From: Phycisphaerales bacterium
Lineage (GTDB): Bacteria > Planctomycetota > Phycisphaerae > Phycisphaerales > UBA1924
Assembly: GCA_028289195.1 (NCBI GenBank)
Contig: JANQQR010000027.1
Coordinates: 62,001-126,000 of the forward strand
Direction of reading: 5' to 3'
DNA: 64,000 nucleotides
Shown: one piece after another, positions 18,201 through 28,217 of the stretch
How positions within the stretch are numbered: the stretch's first letter is position 1
How the letters are laid out: every line of letters starts with the position of its first letter
The notes under the pieces: model-generated
The model's database searches: none
What the model was told of the DNA's origin: nothing
Seen by the model: only the letters and a program-made list of their open reading frames with translations
Program-made: the position numbers and the translations under genes

Positions 18201-18580
18201 TCGGTCCGACGCTTGCCCTCTTCCTTGAGGATCCGCTGCTCCACCACGGTCTGGGTCGCGATCCCGGCGTGGTCGGTGCCGGGCATCCAGAGCGTCTCGT
18301 ACCCCTTCATCCGGTGCACCCGAGCGAGGATGTCCTGCAGGGTGTTGTTCAGCGCATGGCCGAGGTGGAGGCGGGCCGTCACGTTCGGCGGCGGGATCAC
18401 CATCGAGAAGCGCCGTTTGCCCTCTGAGAGCACTCGAGCGGGACCCGCGTGGAACGCCCCTGATTCGTCCCAGCGGGTGCGGATCCGGGGCTCGTGATCG
18501 GCCGGCAGGAATTTGGCGGGCAGGTCACCCGAGGGCGTGCCGGATCCGGGATTCTGTGTTGTTTCGGCGGTTTGTGTCAT
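15266..18580 (-). CDS. valS: Valine-tRNA ligase with an internal zinc-ribbon insert
   Basis: ValRS charges tRNA-Val and edits mischarged threonine. At 1104 residues it is longer than the usual 880-950. Class I signatures are PPPNVTARLHLGHALNN (HIGH at 72-75) and GQRMSKSLGNGVDP (KMSKS near 673). The editing domain includes TTRPETYLGDSGVAINP, and the end is the ValRS tRNA-binding coiled coil (DTEAEKTRLAEQIAKLTKDVENLEKRL in part). Between TTQDVRLPVDV and RNFGTKLWNAARF lies an extra segment of about 60 residues with CPHCGH and CPSCSK (residues about 716-755), a four-cysteine zinc ribbon. The stop overlaps the following lipoprotein gene. No T-box leader is seen. Confidence 0.97.
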   Translation of the reverse strand: MTQTAETTQNPGSGTPSGDLPAKFLPADHEPRIRTRWDESGAFHAGPARVLSEGKRRFSMVIPPPNVTARLHLGHALNNTLQDILARVHRMKGYETLWMPGTDHAGIATQTVVEQRILKEEGKRRTDFERDAFIARVQAWKDEYEAAISDQLRQMGCSCDWDRQRFTMDEICARAVREAFFRLFKAGLIYRGKRLVNWDPVTQTALADDEVEMEEIEGKFYYLRYPLVDGAQPVTWSQLAARGYPDAGAHPSDEAAWVTVATTRPETYLGDSGVAINPKDARAAALGGLHVCLPLVGRVIPIVEDEYVVMPDPESSDSKAKFATGFLKVTPAHDPNDWEIGQRHQLNVINVMAPDASISDQHGWEDVGDARLFIGLSREEARGKVVAEFQARGLLEDAKPYTHSVGHSYRSHAAIEPYLSDQWYCKVTDERLRGFAQRAVVPEQRTSDTSPARAGVEGDGAMRFFPARYAQMYESWHDNLRDWCISRQLWWGHRIPVWRGTGDLLRSGDLKLLSAVTDRLMAWVEQGELSIQYKGEAADIERPDLEEADELSPFFLCVRDPNGTGREIVEYLESNGAKRDDDVLDTWFSSALWPISTMGWPEPGQSDETRNVLEAFNPTSVLSTAREIITLWVSRMAMFNRFFRSEDAGETPGPIPFEHVYIHPVVQDGHGQRMSKSLGNGVDPLDIIHSHGADAMRFVLCQMTTTTQDVRLPVDVVCPHCGHTFEAKTMVAPDSGRTVAEPVQTCPSCSKEMVSTYGLNKGHSATDDQPASRNSSSKFDAGRNFGTKLWNAARFTMMNLTWAIEEGDTTLEPGDVDPRSLSLIDRWMLSRLARAIESIDTSLAEYRFSEYAQTMYELVWWDFCDWYLEAVKPTVKTSPTQQAVLRCSLETILRLLHPITPFVTEVLHERVRAFRAHAGGPGASVSGLDLDDCDLLCSAGWPSAEQTLVDAEAESRFEQLRSIVSAIREARTASNVHPRQQITLHADAPLTELIATGEGIVETLAGLERITTEPAPDGSITLLIGASEHALSGLADAVDTEAEKTRLAEQIAKLTKDVENLEKRLNNPGYVNKAPAHLVDETRGQLSQKQSELQAASAKLGALG

Positions 18581-18706
18581 GGATCGAGCGTTGAGTCTAC
18601 ACCGGTCGATATTCCCCGGACAGGCAGCGCGAGCACCGGCCAGGCACCGGAGCAGCGGTCATGCTCGCTGTTGGACCCGATGCTCTGGCGAGCACGGAGG
18701 CGGACC

Positions 18707-20395
18707 GTGGCGTCGAGAACCAACGCGAACCCGAGATCGCTGGTGTCCGCGCCGGTACGCGTCGAGGTGTCGCCGCGTGCGGCCCCTCCGGGATTCGAAG
18801 ACGGTGCGCGGGACGAGGCTGCGCCGGCCCCTGAGTTCCTCGGGGCCGGACGGTCGGGCAGGGTCTTCAAGAGGGCTGATGCCGAGGGCCGCGTGATCGC
18901 CGACAAGGTGTTCGGGTCGAACGGGCTGACGAGGCTCGTCCAGTACGCCCTCCTCGGCGCCCCGAACCCCTATGCCTGGAGTGAAGACGCGATTATCTGC
19001 GCCGAACTGCGACGCAATATCGTCGCCCGTCTCGTGCGATTCTGGTTCGAGGGCGAGGTCGAGGTCGCCGATGCCTACGGGCGTTCGTGGAACACCGAGC
19101 AGCGGTCCTGGAGCCTCCAAACCCGATTCATCGACGGCCGCGCGCCGGCTCTTGACCATCCGACGAATCGCGAGGGTCGAGAGGAGGTCCGCGAGCTCGT
19201 CGAGCGCGTCATGCGTCCTCTGCAGCGGCATCTCGCCAAGGCGGGTCTCGACGGTTCGGTCTGGCAGGCCGGGCTCGGCAATCCCGTTGCTCTTGCCAAC
19301 TTCTTGCGAGTGAACGACGGCGGATCGGTCCGGTGGGTCTGGATCGACCTCGAATCCGGGGTGCCCGCTCTGTTCCCCGCGAGCCCGGTGCAGCTGTTCC
19401 GATTCTACATCCCCAGGTCGGTGCGATGGCGGCGCCCGCTGTTCGACGACATCAATGTCGAGCGCCTGCGCATGTATGTAAAGCGCGAGCAGTCGGCTCT
19501 CGTCGAGCGAAACGGTCTCGAGGCCTACGAGGACCTGCTGGCCGATATCGCGATCATCTCCAGGCACGCGGAAGGCTGGCAGCAACTCCGCAGACACCAG
19601 CGTTCGTTGCGCGCCAGAGAAGCGGCCGGTCAGGTTAGCGCCTCTCTCGTGCGGCGCTACTGGAACCGGCCGATCCGCTGGTACACGCGAGAGGCGGGAC
19701 GCGCACCCGGAGTGCTGTCGAGCGCTGCCACCCGCGTGGCCGGAGATGTCTGGCGCCGTGTCCGCGACTTCCCGTGGCGAAGGCTGCCCGCCGACGCGAT
19801 GAGATTCCTCGTGTCGCAGTCGTTCAGGTACGACTCCTCGGCGCGCCTGGTCTCGCAACGCATTGAGTCGTGGGAGCGCCGAGGACAGCTGCGTCGGGTC
19901 GAAGCCGATCGGCTTCACGCGCAGCTGGCTCACGAGGAGTCGGGCGCGTACATCACCGACTTCGGGGTCCACGTCGCGATCAAGCCGATCGTCAAATTCA
20001 GTCAGTTCGCCGTGGCGCCCGCGCTCTTCGCCGGAGGACTGATCGGGCCGACTGCATTCGCAGTGATCCTGGTGGGCGGGGGCGGGATCGCACGCACGCT
20101 CTACACCCTGGGAAGGGTCGTGCAGTGTTCGCTGATCGGGCACGAGCGGCCATGGGTCGCGCTCGGAGTGGGAACCGCACCGGTCGTGGGGAATCTGGCG
20201 TTCCCGCTCCAGTTCGTCTATTCGAGCACGGTCGATGACGACCGCATCGCCCGATTCCTCGTGTACGACGGGTGCACAACCATGGGACGCCGCCTCCCGA
20301 TCTGGGGAGGACGGGACACCCTCACCGAGCACATCTTCAACCGAGCCCCCGAGCGTGTGCTCGGTCTCCTCGGGAGGCGTCGCCGGAAGCGGTAG
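18707..20395 (+). CDS. Uncharacterised membrane protein with kinase-like N-terminal domain
   Basis: I do not recognise the family. The 562-residue product starts at GTG 18707, chosen for GGAGG six bases upstream; an in-frame ATG lies at 18680. After a variable start it has FLGAGRSGRVFK and a lysine in VIADKVF, like the Gly-rich loop and VAxK of protein kinases. Further on, GNPVALANFLR and VWIDLESG look like a degenerate catalytic loop and DFG region. An Arg-rich middle precedes a C-terminal part with two or three membrane helices (FSQFAVAPALFAGGLIGPTAFAVILVGGGG). An ABC1/UbiB-like or aminoglycoside-kinase-like fold is possible. It diverges from valS and is followed by a TPR gene. Confidence 0.75.
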   Translation: MASRTNANPRSLVSAPVRVEVSPRAAPPGFEDGARDEAAPAPEFLGAGRSGRVFKRADAEGRVIADKVFGSNGLTRLVQYALLGAPNPYAWSEDAIICAELRRNIVARLVRFWFEGEVEVADAYGRSWNTEQRSWSLQTRFIDGRAPALDHPTNREGREEVRELVERVMRPLQRHLAKAGLDGSVWQAGLGNPVALANFLRVNDGGSVRWVWIDLESGVPALFPASPVQLFRFYIPRSVRWRRPLFDDINVERLRMYVKREQSALVERNGLEAYEDLLADIAIISRHAEGWQQLRRHQRSLRAREAAGQVSASLVRRYWNRPIRWYTREAGRAPGVLSSAATRVAGDVWRRVRDFPWRRLPADAMRFLVSQSFRYDSSARLVSQRIESWERRGQLRRVEADRLHAQLAHEESGAYITDFGVHVAIKPIVKFSQFAVAPALFAGGLIGPTAFAVILVGGGGIARTLYTLGRVVQCSLIGHERPWVALGVGTAPVVGNLAFPLQFVYSSTVDDDRIARFLVYDGCTTMGRRLPIWGGRDTLTEHIFNRAPERVLGLLGRRRRKR

Positions 20396-20479
20396 GGGAT
20401 GTCCCCCGGAACCGATCGGGGCAAGTTCTCGAATCGTCGGGATGCAGGTCCGGGCGCCGACGCGTCGATACTGTTGAGC

Positions 20480-21529
20480 ATGACGAATTCGGACAAGAAC
20501 AGCCAGGGAGCCGCCAGACTCATCGCCATCGGCGCACTCGCCGTCGTGGCGATCGGCGTCGTCGGGATCGGCGTGTTCGCGATCTCATCAATCGCGCGCG
20601 CCCCCGCTCCGGTCGATCAGGTCGCTGGGACCCCGGCTCCGACCGCCGCCCAGGAGTACGAGACCGTGCGCGCAGCAATCGAGGCTTCGCGTGTGTACCT
20701 CGACCAGGAGAAGCCCGGCAGTGCGGAGACCGTGCTGAAAGCCGCAATCGCCCGCTTCCCGCGAGAGCAGGAGCTGTACTTCCTCATGGGCGAGGCGCTC
20801 CTCCAGCAGGACAGGGGAGAGGAGGCGTACAACGCCTACGACCAGGGGATCCTGATCGGTCCCGATCACGCCGAGTACCGCCACGTCGCCGGGACGATCG
20901 CCGCGCAGCTCGGTCTGCTCGACGACGCCGAGCTGCACTACCGGCAGGCCCAGCAGCTGGCCCCGTCGAACCCGAAGTACCCGCTGTACCTCGCGCAGGT
21001 CGTCCGCAAGGCGGGTGACACCGACGAGGCAAAGAAGCAGCTGATGATCGCCACACGCATCGCTCCCGACCTCGCTCAGGCGTGGGGGAGCCTGGCGGCA
21101 ATCGCGCTGGAGGAGAACAAGCTCTCGATTGCGCTCACGCACATCGCTCGGGCCAGAGAGATCGAACCGGACAACCTCGCGTGGCGGGTCATGGAAGCCC
21201 AGGCGCTCCGGCGCAACAATCAGCCCCGCGAAGCGGCTGCTCTGCTCACGGCGATCTCCGAGGAAGAGCGTCGGGAGAACCCCGGTCTCCTCCAGGAACT
21301 GGCGGCTTGCTACGGGTTGCTGGGGAGGCCGGCGGACGCCGCCGAGGCGTACATCGCCGCGGTCGGCGCCGACGATTCACAGAATCCTGAACTCGCCTAC
21401 CAGGCCGCTGTGTGGCTCGAACGCGCCGACGACTCGGAGCGTGCGGTGCTGTTTGCGCGCCTCGCCGCGCAGCAGGGCCACGAAGGGGCGATCGCTCTGG
21501 TGGAGCAACTCGATCCTGCAGGCGGCTGA
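20480..21529 (+). CDS. Membrane-anchored TPR-repeat protein
   Basis: The 349-residue product has one N-terminal membrane helix (LIAIGALAVVAIGVVGIGVFAIS), then about eight tetratricopeptide-like repeats covering residues 60-340, for example AETVLKAAIARFPREQELYFLMGEALL and DDAELHYRQAQQLAPSNPKYPLYLAQV. TPR arrays are protein-binding scaffolds; here the array faces the periplasm if the helix is an uncleaved anchor. I used the ATG at 20480; an in-frame ATG at 20399 would add 27 polar residues in front of the anchor. GATACT sits seven bases before the ATG and no ribosome site is seen. It is 84 bases after the kinase-like gene. Confidence 0.82.
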   Translation: MTNSDKNSQGAARLIAIGALAVVAIGVVGIGVFAISSIARAPAPVDQVAGTPAPTAAQEYETVRAAIEASRVYLDQEKPGSAETVLKAAIARFPREQELYFLMGEALLQQDRGEEAYNAYDQGILIGPDHAEYRHVAGTIAAQLGLLDDAELHYRQAQQLAPSNPKYPLYLAQVVRKAGDTDEAKKQLMIATRIAPDLAQAWGSLAAIALEENKLSIALTHIARAREIEPDNLAWRVMEAQALRRNNQPREAAALLTAISEEERRENPGLLQELAACYGLLGRPADAAEAYIAAVGADDSQNPELAYQAAVWLERADDSERAVLFARLAAQQGHEGAIALVEQLDPAGG

Positions 21530-21530
21530 A

Positions 21531-21564
21531 AACCGAAAAGGCCCCCCCGCCAAGCGGAGGAGCC
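21531..21564 (-). terminator. Rho-independent terminator for the minus-strand gene at 21605
   Basis: Hairpin 21540-21564, GGC-C-CC-C-CCGC / GCGG-A-GG-A-GCC with loop CAA, followed on the minus strand by TTTTCGG. It lies 40 bases after the stop at 21605 and just after the convergent TPR gene, for which it may also act weakly. Confidence 0.7.
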
Positions 21565-21604
21565 TCTTCGAAGGGATGCGTATTCCCGACGAGTAAGAAG
21601 TGGC

Positions 21605-22420
21605 TTAGTCGGAGGACGCGTCGACGCGGTCCTCGCCCGATGCCGGGCGGACGACCACGATCGGCGGCCGCCGTTCCGACTCGGTCGCGTCGGCGCGACG
21701 CTCCGATTCATTCTCCTGGGGCTTCACGCGGATCACGCCGCGCGGCTCGGTGGGCGCGAGACGGGGCTGGCCCGTCGCGGCCGGACGGGTGGTCGCACCA
21801 TTGCCGGCCAAGGGGTTCACGTGCGTGCGCACCTTGAGGATGTAGCCATTCTCCTTGAGCCACAAGCGCTGCGCAGCCTTGAGCTCGCGGAGAATGATCC
21901 CGGAGCGACGCCGGGTCTCGCCTTCATACAGAAGCGGCTCTCCACGGAAATCTGTCGGACGGTCACGACGCCCCAGGCGCGGGTCGTCACGCCGGATCGA
22001 CTCGATCGTGCGCGTGTCGAGGTCATCCCACGGGCTGATCGCGATCACGCCAACATTCGGGATGCTGGTCTGCACGAAGATGACTTCGTCCAGGAGTTCA
22101 GGCGGCGCACCGAACGCGGCGGGCCCGCCGTTGGCGACGCGCGGGAGCTCGCGGATCGGCGTGCGATTCCCCACCGGCGAGCGCGAGTGCCACAGGCGAC
22201 CGTTCTCGACGCGGGCCGGACCATCGGTCCGGGCATTGGGGTACGGGGCCGGGTTCAGCAACTGGGCGCGCGGGTCGGCCGCGGGAGTGAAGCCTCTCTC
22301 CGAGATCAGGCCCTCGGAGCGCGACGGTTCGATGCTGTTGGAGTACGTCATAACCTCGCCGGCCTGGGCGAGGGTGGCGGACGAGATGACCGCCGCCGTC
22401 AGGGTGATGGTGAGACTCAT
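21605..22420 (-). CDS. Exported protein of unknown function
   Basis: The 271-residue product starts at ATG 22420, with GAGGAAGAA a few bases upstream; an in-frame upstream start at 22477 would place 19 extra residues before the signal peptide. The signal is MSLTITLTAAVISSATLAQA. The mature part is polar and rich in Arg and Pro; a middle segment (VIFVQTSIPNVGVIAISPWDDLDTRTIESI) is the only well-ordered stretch, followed by LRELKAAQRLWLKENGYILKVRTHVNP. The last 70 residues are low-complexity. No domain is recognised. An inverted repeat lies upstream and a terminator follows. Confidence 0.72.
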   Translation of the reverse strand: MSLTITLTAAVISSATLAQAGEVMTYSNSIEPSRSEGLISERGFTPAADPRAQLLNPAPYPNARTDGPARVENGRLWHSRSPVGNRTPIRELPRVANGGPAAFGAPPELLDEVIFVQTSIPNVGVIAISPWDDLDTRTIESIRRDDPRLGRRDRPTDFRGEPLLYEGETRRRSGIILRELKAAQRLWLKENGYILKVRTHVNPLAGNGATTRPAATGQPRLAPTEPRGVIRVKPQENESERRADATESERRPPIVVVRPASGEDRVDASSD

Positions 22421-22462
22421 CGTTGTTCTTCCTCGTTCCTCAACTCTGGCGAGGCCCAATAA

Positions 22463-22491
22463 TGCAGATGAACGCAAGTTGTTTATCTGCA
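22463..22491. promoter_or_regulatory. Inverted repeat TGCAGAT-N15-ATCTGCA upstream of the 21605 gene
   Basis: Two perfect seven-base arms at 22463-22469 and 22485-22491, 43 bases before the start at 22420. AT content is higher here than in the neighbouring genes. It could be an operator or part of an mRNA leader hairpin. No convincing -35/-10 pair was found beside it. Confidence 0.4.
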
Positions 22492-22629
22492 GGGCTTTGC
22501 GTTAATTCTGCGCCGGCATAACCCGCGCGTCCAGCACAAAAGGGACAGGTTGCCGGGTTTTCCGCGACTCTGCGCTCAACCGGGCGGCTATCCAGCCTGA
22601 CTTGCCGAGATCACCCCGATTCTCGGACT

Positions 22630-23760
22630 TCAGCGCGAGTCGCTGCGGAACGAAAGAGGTTCGTCGGCAGTCAGTGACTCGTAGGCGCCGAGCGTGGCCT
22701 CGATCTGCTGATGCACCAGGCGGGTTTTGAGCGCGTACTCGCGTGCAGCCGCGCACAGCGTCCGACGCAGCGATCCATCACCCAGCACCGTCCGGAACGC
22801 CCGTTCCCATGCCGCGACCGTCGGCTCACCGACCACCATCGCCCGCTCCCCGCTGATGCTCTCGACCATCGGATCCTGGGGCGCGACAACGGCAACCCCC
22901 GCAGCCATCGCTTCGAGCACAATGGAGCGTTGCTCGCCGCGGTTCTCCGGCTGCACCAGCACATCGGAGCGGAGGATCGGATCGCGTCGCGATTCGACGG
23001 AAGGCACGACCGACATGATCGAAGCGAGCCCGAGGTCCTCGGCGTGGCGCCAGACCGCGTGATCAGAGGCAACCGCCGCCTCGTCGAGGAACACGATCAC
23101 ATCATCGCGCTCGCGTGCGGCTCTGGCCAGGCCGGAGAGGCAGGTCGTGCACGATTCGGAGTCCATCCCCGACGACACCACGCACACCGACAGCGGCCGC
23201 ACGCCGGTCTCGGGCGCGCGGGCGATCGTCGCGGGGTGGATACCCCAGTCGGACAACGCGACCGGCCAGCGCTTCGCGGCGCGTCCCAGTTCGTGCAGCA
23301 TCGATCGGTCGGGCGCGAGCCAGATCCCCATCGAACCCGCGGCTTCCAGATCGTGGGTGCGATGTTCGATGTGGGCGACGCGCCCGAGCGCGTCGGCCGA
23401 CCACACCTCCAACGCGAGGCTCGCGCCTGTCGCGCGAGCGATGTCCAGGGCGGCTGGCCACACGTCGCAGCCCCACGCGTGCACGACGTCGATCGGCGAA
23501 TGCGAATCGGCGTTGCGGAGCGACGGTTCGCCGGAGAGCTCCCCGAGAATCTGGCGGGCGGGCGAGACCGCCAGCCACTTCAGCCCACCGGTCCTGAATG
23601 CGACATTGGCTGCGATGCCCGTCGAGGGCTCGTGATCAGCGCCGGAGGGAACCGCTCGGGCCAGCGTCACACCTTCGTCCAGCAGCCCGATCTCGAGCCT
23701 CCGCAGCATCGCGTGTTCACGCGCTGCGAAAGATGCGTCTGCCAGCAGGAGCACTCGCAT
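22630..23760 (-). CDS. GT-B fold glycosyltransferase (GT4-like)
   Basis: The 376-residue product reads as a two-domain GT-B glycosyltransferase. The N-terminal Rossmann half opens MRVLLLADASFAAREHAMLRRLE and includes DVVHAWGCDVWPAALDIARATG. The C-terminal half has VLVQPENRGEQRSIVLEAMAAGVAVVAP, where the ExxxxEAMAxGxPVV-like motif binds the nucleotide-sugar, and a terminal helix. The donor and acceptor cannot be read. It lies 34 bases after the ABC transporter ATPase on the same strand and may be cotranscribed, though a functional link is not obvious. Confidence 0.82.
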   Translation of the reverse strand: MRVLLLADASFAAREHAMLRRLEIGLLDEGVTLARAVPSGADHEPSTGIAANVAFRTGGLKWLAVSPARQILGELSGEPSLRNADSHSPIDVVHAWGCDVWPAALDIARATGASLALEVWSADALGRVAHIEHRTHDLEAAGSMGIWLAPDRSMLHELGRAAKRWPVALSDWGIHPATIARAPETGVRPLSVCVVSSGMDSESCTTCLSGLARAARERDDVIVFLDEAAVASDHAVWRHAEDLGLASIMSVVPSVESRRDPILRSDVLVQPENRGEQRSIVLEAMAAGVAVVAPQDPMVESISGERAMVVGEPTVAAWERAFRTVLGDGSLRRTLCAAAREYALKTRLVHQQIEATLGAYESLTADEPLSFRSDSR

Positions 23761-23794
23761 GGTGGAAGGGTAGCCATCGCCCAGCGACGACGCC

Positions 23795-24957
<1,163 letters not shown>

Positions 24958-24961
<4 letters not shown>

Positions 24962-26640
24962 ACGCGTGCCTTCTTGAGCTTGGGATCGATGGCGTCGCGG
25001 AGCGCTTCGCCGATCAGGTTATAGCTGAGAGCGGCGCCGAAAATGGCAAGGCCGGGCAGAACCGCCAGCCACCACTTGAAGTCGCCGACCTCGTTGGTGG
25101 CGCTCGCCAGGAGCTTGCCCCAGGACGCTTGGTCGGCGGGCCCGAGCCCCAGGTAGCTGAGTGTGGCCTCGAGGATGATCGCGAACGCGATCGCGAACGA
25201 CGCATCCACCAGCACCGGCGTTACGCCGTTGGGGAGCATGTGGCGGAACAGGATCGATCGCAGCGGCAGCCCGACGGCGCGTGCCGACTGCACGAAGTCT
25301 TGGCTGCGCAGCTTGAGGAACTCGGCGCGCGTATATCTGGCGGCGTTTGTCCATGTAAAGCAGCCGATGATCGCCATGGTCACATACGTGTTCCTCGGCA
25401 GCACTCCCGCCGCGACGATCAGGATGAACAGCAACGGCACGGCCATGAAGATCTCGACCACCCGGTACAGCGCCAAGTCGATGATCCCGCCGAAGTAGCC
25501 CATCAGCGAGCCGACGGTCACGCCGATGAGCGTGGCGATGCTCGTCGACACCAGGCCGATCGAGATCGCCAGGCGACAGGCGTGGATCATCTGGCTCAGG
25601 ACATCCTGGCCGTTCTCGTCGCTGCCGAGCAGGAAGCGCCGGCCGGAGGACTGCAGCACCGACGCCAGAGCATTCTGCGCGTCGAGGCGGGTCGGCGGGC
25701 TCTCGAGCGACGAGGCCCACTCTTGGAACGAGGAGCGAACGTTCGATCGCTTGGATTCGGGGAGCGGGATGTCATCGATCTGTTCGCGGATCCGATCAAG
25801 GTGCTCCGCGTCCAGCGTTCCCGCGAGCGGTAACCCGGAGACGATGCGTCTGGCCAGCGGCCTGTCCTCGGACGCCCCGGGCGGGAGCAGCTTGCTGTCG
25901 CGATCGAGCAGGCGCTCGGCCGGGGACCACGGCACGAGCGTGTAGCGGGCTTCGATCTCGCCGGCCCGGGCCCTCTCGGAGTAGTCGAAGTTGTCGGGCG
26001 GCAGACTCCAGGTCTGGGCAACCACGAATCCCGTCACGACGCCGACTGTCACCACGAGAACGAGGCGGGTCCAGACGCGCCGGGTCGAAGGGATGAACCC
26101 AAACACGAGCGTCACGAGCAGCGCGACGAGCGCCGAGGAGACCGGTATGAACAGATCGCTCTGCTCGATCTCGCGCACGCGATCGGAGACGTCGCGAGCG
26201 CCGAAGAAGCCGGAGACCGCGCGTGCGAGCACCACGATGGCTCCGGCCTGAACAGAGCCCGCCAGAATGAGCCCGAGCCGGCGCGAGGTGGGGACGCCCA
26301 TCGGTGCGTAGAACACGATGGCGCCCGCGAGCGACCCCAGCAGGAGCATCCAGTCCGCCGAGGAGAGGTGGCGGAGCAGCGGCGAGGTGAGCGACTGACG
26401 GGCTCCTTCGTCATCCAGTTGCCAGAGGAGCAGCGGGTGGCCGCTGGCGATCACCGGCGCTGCAACGGCGAAGAACGCGACCACCCCGATCCAGACCAGC
26501 GCGACGATCGCGCCGGGACGCTTGATCACCTGGCCCCACGCGTCGGCCCAGAACCCCTTGGCTTCGGCGTGCGCACCACCCCCGATGTGTGCGATCACGC
26601 CGGAGATGGTTTCGGGCGCCTGCCCGTTGGGTTCGGCCAT
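24958..26640 (-). CDS. Peptide ABC transporter permease, OppC/DppC-type, enlarged
   Basis: Inner-membrane channel subunit. At 560 residues it is almost twice the usual 280-320. The C-terminal 250 residues hold the normal BPD core: [17 protein letters not shown] (the LGTDxxGRD-like entry), a row of five helices, and the coupling motif [20 protein letters not shown]. The N-terminal half has an OppC-like first helix ([20 protein letters not shown]), extra helices and a roughly 130-residue hydrophilic part. The insert sits between helix 1 and the channel core and probably faces the periplasm. It starts 3 bases after the OppB-type gene and overlaps the ATPase gene. Confidence 0.9.
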
Positions 26641-26643
26641 GGG

Positions 26644-28191
26644 TTACTCGTAGCTGATCCGCGGATCGGCGAGGGCGTAGAGGATGTCGGCGATCAGGAG
26701 CCCGAGGAGGTTCACGCCCCCGACGAGCAGGACGTTGGCCAGGAGCAGTTCTCGATCTCTCTGGTTGATTGATTCGAGCACCAGCTTGCCCATCCCGTCG
26801 ATCGAGAAGATCGATTCGACCACGACCGAGCCCGAGAGCATCGCCGGGAACAGCGTGGCGAAGATCGTGATGAGCGGCAGCAGGCTGTTGCGGAACACGT
26901 GCCGGAAGACGATGTCGCGCGACGCGACGCCCTTGGCCTTGGCCGTGCGCACGTAGTCCGCGTTGAAGTTGTCCAGCATCGCGGCCCGCGTCTGTTTGGC
27001 GAGGATCGCAAAGCCCGTGTAGACCAGGCAGGAGACCGGGAGCGCCACGTGCCAGAACACATCGAGCACGGCGCCGCGCTGCCAGACTCCCTCACCGTTG
27101 AAGAAGGGCAGGATGGTCATGGCCGAAGAATCGGGGTCCTGGAGACCGGAGACCGGGAACAGGCCGAGATTCTGGTTGCTCGCCAGGAACACCAACGCAA
27201 GGACGCCGGCCCAGACAACGGGGACCGACCAGAGCGCGACCACCAGCGCACCGCCCAGCGTGTCGATCCACGTGCCCTGGCGTATCGCTGCGAGCATGCC
27301 CATCGGCACCGCGATGACATAGATAATCGGGAAGGCGACCAGGTTGAGCAGGAGGGTGACGGGGAGGCGCTCGGCCAGCAGGTCGACCACCGGGCGGCTC
27401 GTCGAGAACGAGACGCCGAAGTCGGGCGTCGCGAGGTGAACCGGGCCAAGCCTGAGGGGGATGCCCAGGATCGTCCACGTCGCTCGCGGATATGGCCTGG
27501 CATCAAAGACGGCCTGCAGGTGCGCACGGCTCTGGCGGGCCCGCTGGAGGGCCTCGAGCGAGAGCGTGCCCGCGGACACGATCTCGGCGTATTCGGGGAA
27601 CGCGGGGTCGAAGCCCTCTCGCTTGAACACATCGAGCTTCAGATCGTTGTCCGCCTCGAGGGCGTGACGCATCCCGTTGGCGATCGCGTAGGACCGCAGC
27701 GCCTGCTCGACCTCGACCGACGCCCCGATGTAGGCGATCCGCTCCCGCGCGTACTCGTTCGCGGCGGCGCGATACGTCAGGTTCTTCTCTTCATCGGTCT
27801 CGCCGATCTCGATGTCGTCGGGAGGAGCAAGGTCTCCGGGCACCGCGCCCTCGGCGTACCACAGGCCGGCCAGCGGCGGGAGGTCCAGCGTCTTGGGAGC
27901 CCGCACGACTGCGCCGGTCGGATCGATCTGGTCCGGCGTCCCGAACTTCATTGGGCTGATGCGCGCCAGCCAGCGGAGGTACTGGACGATGACGGGATCG
28001 TCCAGGCCGTAGCGGTCCTCGAGGTACGCCTCCTGCAGGCCGAGGCTCGAGGTCGATTGGGCGCCGGCCTGGGCCCGCACGGCGGCGCCGATGCCGCCGG
28101 GCGACAGCGCGATCAGCATGAACACCAGAAAGCTGATCCCGATCAGGGTCGGGATGACAAGCAGCAGCCTTCGGATGATGTAGGCGGTCAT
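26644..28191 (-). CDS. Peptide ABC transporter permease, OppB/DppB-type, enlarged
   Basis: The 515-residue product begins with the classical OppB start (MTAYIIRRLLLVIPTLIGISFLVFMLI) and ends with the normal channel core, including TRAAMLDNFNADYVRTAKAKGVA, the EAA coupling loop, and SVVVESIFSIDGMGKLVLESI. Between helix 1 and the core lies an insert of about 200 residues (roughly 45-250), hydrophilic and acidic, with many Tyr, Glu and Ala. OppB proteins usually have 305-340 residues. The insert should be periplasmic, next to the binding protein. The gene follows the binding-protein gene by 26 bases. Confidence 0.92.
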   Translation of the reverse strand: MTAYIIRRLLLVIPTLIGISFLVFMLIALSPGGIGAAVRAQAGAQSTSSLGLQEAYLEDRYGLDDPVIVQYLRWLARISPMKFGTPDQIDPTGAVVRAPKTLDLPPLAGLWYAEGAVPGDLAPPDDIEIGETDEEKNLTYRAAANEYARERIAYIGASVEVEQALRSYAIANGMRHALEADNDLKLDVFKREGFDPAFPEYAEIVSAGTLSLEALQRARQSRAHLQAVFDARPYPRATWTILGIPLRLGPVHLATPDFGVSFSTSRPVVDLLAERLPVTLLLNLVAFPIIYVIAVPMGMLAAIRQGTWIDTLGGALVVALWSVPVVWAGVLALVFLASNQNLGLFPVSGLQDPDSSAMTILPFFNGEGVWQRGAVLDVFWHVALPVSCLVYTGFAILAKQTRAAMLDNFNADYVRTAKAKGVASRDIVFRHVFRNSLLPLITIFATLFPAMLSGSVVVESIFSIDGMGKLVLESINQRDRELLLANVLLVGGVNLLGLLIADILYALADPRISYE

Positions 28192-28217
28192 GGCGGCGGC
28201 TTAGCGCGGGGCGATCC

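Noticed and set aside
18581..18706. T-box leader before valS
   Set aside because: No T-box consensus sequence or antiterminator/terminator pair is visible.
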